Below, in pieces: positions 40,726 through 44,697 of a DNA stretch of 44,697 bases. The translations under genes and the position numbers were made by a program. The stretch covers positions 1 to 44,697 of the forward strand of contig NZ_JBBNAD010000002.1 in assembly GCF_037996765.1 (NCBI RefSeq), written 5' to 3'. Below the pieces are notes generated by a model, which was not told the DNA's origin, ran no database searches, and saw only the letters and a program-made list of their open reading frames with translations. The stretch is from Bdellovibrio sp. GT3 (GTDB lineage Bacteria > Bdellovibrionota > Bdellovibrionia > Bdellovibrionales > Bdellovibrionaceae). How positions within the stretch are numbered: the first letter of the stretch is position 1; each line of letters starts with the position of its first letter.

Positions 40726-41348
40726 AAAAAATCGTTATATTTGGTTGCGGTGGTCATGCAAAAGTAGTCTTCGACATCATTCAATCGAAATCAGATTTCT
40801 CAGTTGCAGCTTTTTTCGACAATAACCCCAAAGAGACTAACTTCCTTGGAGCCCCAGTTTTTAGCGACATTCAGCAACTTAAAAATTATGCCAATGAGAA
40901 TCAGGTTTCTCATGCTATTGTTGCTATAGGCAACAATGACGCACGAAAAAAACTGCAGATTGAAGCAGCCCAAATTGGCTTCAATCTGCCCGTCCTTGTA
41001 CATTCATCGTCGATTATTTCGTCAACTGCGAACTTGGGTGCAGGCAGCGTGGTGTTTCCAGGCGTTATCGTTAATGCTGATGCAAAAATCGCCGAAGGCT
41101 GCATCCTCAACTCCGGAGCCATAGTGGAGCATGACTGTTTTATTGGTGCGTTTACACATATCGCGCCTGGAACTGTACTTTGTGGTGGCGTATCGGTCGG
41201 CACTTTAACATTGGTTGGCGCACGCTCAGTTGTTATTCCTATGATGAAAGTCGGAACCCGTGCAACGGTTGGCGCAGGATCCGTGGTCGTCAGAGATATT
41301 CCCAATGATGCTTGTGCCGTGGGCACACCCGCAAAAATTAAAAATTAG
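40722..41348 (+). CDS. PglD-like sugar O/N-acetyltransferase (left-handed beta-helix)
   Basis: 208 residues. N-terminal Rossmann-like domain (IVIFGCGGHAKVV), then hexapeptide repeats (LGAGSVVFPGVIVNADAKIAEGCILNSGAIVEHDC, FTHIAPGTVLCGGVSVG and so on) ending AVGTPAKIK. PglD acetylates UDP-4-amino sugar to give UDP-diNAcBac, using acetyl-CoA. Overlaps the phosphoglycosyl transferase gene by 4 bp. Confidence 0.88.
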   Translation: MKKIVIFGCGGHAKVVFDIIQSKSDFSVAAFFDNNPKETNFLGAPVFSDIQQLKNYANENQVSHAIVAIGNNDARKKLQIEAAQIGFNLPVLVHSSSIISSTANLGAGSVVFPGVIVNADAKIAEGCILNSGAIVEHDCFIGAFTHIAPGTVLCGGVSVGTLTLVGARSVVIPMMKVGTRATVGAGSVVVRDIPNDACAVGTPAKIKN

Positions 41349-41358
41349 ATCTTGGGGC

Positions 41359-42600
41359 ATGGAACAAAACATGAAAACGAATCTGTGGTATATCACAAAG
41401 TATTTTGCACCTCAAACGGCGAGCTCATTTGGAGGACGCGGACACTCTCTAATGAAAGAGTTGGCAAAACTTGAATACAATGTCACAGTGATTTCATCAG
41501 ATTCAAATAATCTGTGCGAAATCCCCTCGTTTGTTGGGAAAAGTCATTCGGAAAAGAAGCACGGCTACCGTCTGATTTTTCTGAAAACTCTAAAATACAC
41601 TACGGCAAAATCAATCAAACGAATCCTAAGTTGGCTGCATTTTGAGTGGAATCTCTTTACTTTCAAAACCCAAGATCTTCCGAAACCTGATGTGGTCATA
41701 GTGTCTAGCTTATCCCTTCTGACAATTTTCTACGGCTTCCATCTCAAGAATAAATTCGGCGCAAAACTGATTTTTGAAGTCAGAGACATCTGGCCATTAA
41801 CCATTATCGAAGAAGGCGGCTTTAGTAAAAACAATCCTTTTGTTTTTCTCCTCGGAATAGTGGAGAGGTTGGCTTATAAAAATTCAGACTATATTATAGG
41901 TACAATGCCAAACTTGTTAGACCACGTAGAATCCGTCACAAAAAACCACCCTCCAGTTGCATGTATTCCGATGGGAATTGATAAGGATATTGCCGATGAC
42001 TCAATTCCACTCACTGAAAACTATAAATTAACTTATTTTGATAAAAAATATTTCAATTTCGTTTACGCAGGAACTGTCGGAATTACCAACGCGCTTGAGC
42101 CATTCCTGAACGCAGCCAAGGGAATGCAATCCGAAAAAGAACTTCGCTTTATTGTGATAGGAGATGGTGCACTTCGACAGGAGTACATGCGCAAATACGA
42201 TCTACCAAACCTAATTTTTGCTCCAAAGATTCCAAGAAATATGGTGCAAAGTGCGTTAGCACAGGCAGATCTTCTTTACTTCTCAACACACAACTCCAAA
42301 GTATGGAATTTTGGCCTGTCACTTAATAAGCTTATTGATTACATGCGAGCCGGGAAGCCAATAATCGCATCTTATTCAGGATACCCATCTATGGTAAACG
42401 AAGCTAATTGCGGCGAATTCATTCCAGCGCATGACACCCAGGCTGTTGTTAAGACAATAAGTAAGTATATGCAAATGCCCAAGGAGGAGCGACTTGCTAT
42501 TGGTAGTCGTGGAAACAAATGGATATACGAAAATCGCACTTATACTGTGTTAGCTAATGACTATAATGAAATAATTAAAAACTTATTACATACTCATTAG
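41359..42600 (+). CDS. GT4 family glycosyltransferase (WbuB-like)
   Basis: 413 residues from the ATG at 41359 (GGGG just before it); ATG 41371 is an equal alternative. The N-terminal domain starts with LWYITKYFAPQTASSFGGRGHSLM and the C-terminal donor domain has FVYAGTVGITNALEPFL, FIVIGDGALRQEY, and LNKLIDYMRAGKPIIASYSG. It likely adds the next sugar to the lipid-linked acceptor. The N-terminus may sit at the membrane face. Third gene of the pglC-pglD-like operon. Confidence 0.88.
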   Translation: MEQNMKTNLWYITKYFAPQTASSFGGRGHSLMKELAKLEYNVTVISSDSNNLCEIPSFVGKSHSEKKHGYRLIFLKTLKYTTAKSIKRILSWLHFEWNLFTFKTQDLPKPDVVIVSSLSLLTIFYGFHLKNKFGAKLIFEVRDIWPLTIIEEGGFSKNNPFVFLLGIVERLAYKNSDYIIGTMPNLLDHVESVTKNHPPVACIPMGIDKDIADDSIPLTENYKLTYFDKKYFNFVYAGTVGITNALEPFLNAAKGMQSEKELRFIVIGDGALRQEYMRKYDLPNLIFAPKIPRNMVQSALAQADLLYFSTHNSKVWNFGLSLNKLIDYMRAGKPIIASYSGYPSMVNEANCGEFIPAHDTQAVVKTISKYMQMPKEERLAIGSRGNKWIYENRTYTVLANDYNEIIKNLLHTH

Positions 42601-42609
42601 ACCAATACC

Positions 42610-42639
42610 ACAACCCAATCTCCGAAGAAATTGGGTTGT
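42610..42639. terminator. perfect stem-loop between convergent genes
   Basis: ACAACCCAAT and ATTGGGTTGT pair without mismatch around a ten-base loop. No T run follows, so function as an intrinsic terminator is uncertain. Confidence 0.55.
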
Positions 42640-42667
42640 ATCCAGCCTTTAGTTAAAAGCAGAAATC

Positions 42668-44494
42668 CTATTTGAAATATAGCTTTGGAATATTGTTTAC
42701 GACATTAATAACTTCATCAAAATCTAACTTTAAAACATCTAGATACCATCTAATATTGGGATATCTCGGCTTGTTTTCGTCCTTCACTAATTCCAAGGCC
42801 TCTTCACGAGAAATATCCCCCTCACGAATTTGATTACTTCTAAAGGTGTCATGTTCCGTAAATCCGGCTACAGTGTAGTAAACATAATTATAAAATGCAG
42901 CAGTTCCGTCGCCGATTCGCCATGTAGTACTGGTGTCTGGCGCCTTCTCCCAATCGTAAGTTCCTAACAAAGTCTTATCAATTACGCCTTCATCCCAACG
43001 CCAGTAATCAAATAAATGATAGTAATCACTCTTCTCTGTAAACGATCTATAATACTCTCCAGATAGAGTGTCCCAAAGAGAACTGTTAAAGTAACCTGGA
43101 CTATGACTCATAGCTGCGAATCGCTTAGCTTGATATCGAAACTGGTTCAACACTCCATGCGTATACACTTTTTTACTTTCGAAGTCCGGAGGGATATCCA
43201 AGAATCCGGTTTTAAAGTGAGTCACCTCTAGCGGATTCACCCCCCACAAATTCAATCCAATTCCAGTTTGCTTCTTGACCGTTTCAACATGCCTAAAGAA
43301 GTGTTTATCTCCTGCTGTCAAGATACTCATCATACCCAAGTGTGGTGACTTCAGCCACGCCTGTAAATTTCGTTTGATATTAAGTCGCTTCTGCGTAATA
43401 TCTGCAGCTACTATTATATTCTCAACCCCAAGAATTGATGACATTCGACTAATATTCCGCCTACCAAGATCTGTCACCATTCCCCAGTCGTATGTGTACG
43501 TAATAGGTTTCATCTTAAGTTCATTGACAATCAAATGAAGAGCAAAACAACTGTCACGTCCCCCCGAAAACGGTACGATACAATCAGCCTCTCCACCCGC
43601 TTTCCTATACGGAGCCACAAGTTTATAGAGCTCCTCACTAGGCTTAGGCACATTCCTTTTGCGATAAGAATGACAATAATTACAGATTCCATTCTCATCA
43701 AATTTAATAAATGGCATGGTAGCCGGAAGAATACATTTTGAACAGCGGTGAAGGTGGGGATGCTCATATTCCAACAACTTCTCTTGGGAGTGCTTTAAAA
43801 CCAATCCTGGAACTAAGTCGTCTCGTACTTCCTTAAACTCTTGAGTTTGAAAGTTCGAATTAACGACCGAGAATTCCCAAACCGCTGCATCACCAAACAC
43901 TTGCGCAATATTTTCACAACCAATGACTTCAAGTGGATACTTTTCAGAAGAAAAGTAGTTCGCGTCTTCATGCGTTCCGACATACAAACTTCCGTTATTT
44001 GAAAAGAGATATGCTCTACCTAATTTCGGCAAAATAACGGCACAAGCAACAACTCCTTTACTTGCCCCCAGAACCCGGGAAGGAATTAAGTCTGTGCTCT
44101 CTCCCGAATTAATGATATCTGCAACCAGCGCATTTATTGTTTCAGTATCAATACTAAGTGTTCGTTGCGTTTTTACCTTTGACCAAATTTCATCTTCATT
44201 AACGATAATACCGTTGTGAATAACTATAATATCGTCGGTTATTACAGGTTGATTGTCAGAATGACCATTAGTGATCAGCCGACTATGCCCCGCTACAAAT
44301 CTTGCCCCATCCAAATTCGCTTTCGCAAACAAAGACATAATATCGAAATCGGCTTTTAAGATATTCATATCACTACTAGACACAACGACAAGACCGCTGG
44401 AGTCTTTCCCGCGCTGTTGTGCGTGTTTTGCAATAACTTTAACTTTTCGTTTATCTATAGATTTCTTTGACACTACGCCGAAAATACCGCACAT
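42668..44494 (-). CDS. class II glutaminase fused to WbpG/PseA-like sugar amidotransferase
   Basis: 608 residues from the ATG at 44494, chosen so that Cys2 in MCGIFGVVS becomes the N-terminal nucleophile (a start at 44506 would hide it). Residues 1-230 form a class II (Ntn) glutaminase like GlmS/AsnB: RGKDSSG, GHSRLIT, NQPV, IVIHNGIIVNE. From about 245 comes the WbpG-like part: zinc CSKC and CNYC pairs (about 252-275) and PP-loop PFSGGRDSCFA (about 305-312). Such enzymes turn a sugar acetamido group into acetamidino using glutamine nitrogen and ATP. The usual partner is HisH-type class I glutaminase; here a class II domain is fused. Confidence 0.88.
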   Translation of the reverse strand: MCGIFGVVSKKSIDKRKVKVIAKHAQQRGKDSSGLVVVSSSDMNILKADFDIMSLFAKANLDGARFVAGHSRLITNGHSDNQPVITDDIIVIHNGIIVNEDEIWSKVKTQRTLSIDTETINALVADIINSGESTDLIPSRVLGASKGVVACAVILPKLGRAYLFSNNGSLYVGTHEDANYFSSEKYPLEVIGCENIAQVFGDAAVWEFSVVNSNFQTQEFKEVRDDLVPGLVLKHSQEKLLEYEHPHLHRCSKCILPATMPFIKFDENGICNYCHSYRKRNVPKPSEELYKLVAPYRKAGGEADCIVPFSGGRDSCFALHLIVNELKMKPITYTYDWGMVTDLGRRNISRMSSILGVENIIVAADITQKRLNIKRNLQAWLKSPHLGMMSILTAGDKHFFRHVETVKKQTGIGLNLWGVNPLEVTHFKTGFLDIPPDFESKKVYTHGVLNQFRYQAKRFAAMSHSPGYFNSSLWDTLSGEYYRSFTEKSDYYHLFDYWRWDEGVIDKTLLGTYDWEKAPDTSTTWRIGDGTAAFYNYVYYTVAGFTEHDTFRSNQIREGDISREEALELVKDENKPRYPNIRWYLDVLKLDFDEVINVVNNIPKLYFK

Positions 44495-44540
44495 AAAAAC
44501 TCCCAATGACTAAATATACTAACAAGTTGAAAATCGCATA

Positions 44541-44696
44541 TCAACTAGTCCTTGACCTTGACTGCAACTCCCCATGGTCCAAGCCAAGCCTCACTACGAC
44601 TCCAGCAATAAACAACCAAAAGCCAGCCCTGGATATTGCACTCGAAGGCGCAAGGCACGCAATTCCTCCAGATACTAGATAAAGTAAGCCAGTACC
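44541..44696 (-). CDS. possible 3' end of a membrane protein gene, cut by the window edge
   Basis: An open frame runs from the right edge to a TGA at 44541-44543, 51 codons. It encodes two hydrophobic stretches (LLYLVSGGIACLA, FWLFIAGVVVRLGL) and a polar end (HGELQSRSRTS). It may be the end of an upstream gene of the same operon as the glutaminase-WbpG fusion. The frame could be chance; no family is recognised. Confidence 0.35.
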   Translation of the reverse strand, partial: GTGLLYLVSGGIACLAPSSAISRAGFWLFIAGVVVRLGLDHGELQSRSRTS

Positions 44697-44697
44697 A

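Noticed and set aside
1-44697. CRISPR array, insertion sequence or prophage
   Set aside because: No regularly spaced repeats, transposase, integrase or phage structural genes were recognised in any frame.

Overview
The window looks like chromosomal DNA of a Gram-negative, aerobic or microaerobic bacterium, most likely a Bdellovibrio-type predator (Bdellovibrionota). The basis is the mix of genes: a fused cbb3 oxidase subunit CcoN-CcoO, a lone mreB, many small secreted or beta-barrel-like proteins, lipoproteins with short lipoboxes, and a surface-polysaccharide locus. Species cannot be fixed from sequence reading alone. No phage, IS element, CRISPR array or rRNA was found. One tRNA (His) is present.

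Layout. 1-2.9 kb: a strong promoter pointing off the left edge, a gene-poor stretch, two small exported or membrane-associated unknowns and a lipoprotein. 3.0-5.4 kb: a compact accessory module with a PAS-like unknown, a haem-oxygenase-like diiron protein (HDO), a GNAT/LuxI-fold-like acyltransferase and an XRE regulator whose divergent promoter carries nested inverted repeats. This is the best candidate for an undescribed small-molecule system. 5.5-12.9 kb: a tightly overlapped cytochrome cbb3 oxidase operon (ccoI, ccoS, ccoNO fusion, ccoQ, monohaem ccoP, ccoG and a TauE/SafE-like membrane gene). 12.9-13.8 kb: a small membrane protein divergent from soxR across a textbook SoxR box. 13.8-18.5 kb: tRNA-His, a FecR-domain protein, a glycosyltransferase, a barrel-like protein, mreB and a class IV aminotransferase. 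18.6-24.6 kb: a carbonic anhydrase lipoprotein, metG with two tRNA/RNA methyltransferase genes, a Cys-rich repeat protein, ExoD-like and half-size UPF0016 membrane proteins. 24.8-29.4 kb: hppA, a MerT/MerP-like metal module with an outer-membrane-like protein, and a divergent ECF sigma/membrane anti-sigma pair. 29.4-31.8 kb: a BrnT/BrnA toxin-antitoxin pair with a long overlap, an EEP-family nuclease/phosphatase and cysK with a structured leader. 32.1-35.6 kb: a collagen-like lipoprotein, a phosphohexomutase flanked by palindromes and a dispersed 31-bp repeat, and a small barrel-like protein. 35.7-44.7 kb: a surface glycan cluster (two sugar aminotransferases, a 4,6-dehydratase, a phosphoglycosyl transferase, a PglD-like acetyltransferase, a GT4 glycosyltransferase and a glutaminase-WbpG-like amidotransferase fusion), ending in a possible partial membrane gene.

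How the genes work together. The cco genes build and metallate a high-affinity terminal oxidase. SoxR senses redox stress next to it. The 36.9-42.6 kb genes match the steps of a bacillosamine-type pathway (dehydrate, aminate, acetylate, transfer to a lipid carrier, extend). The terminal fusion enzyme probably converts an acetamido sugar to an acetamidino sugar. Assignments are from motif reading only; no database search was run.
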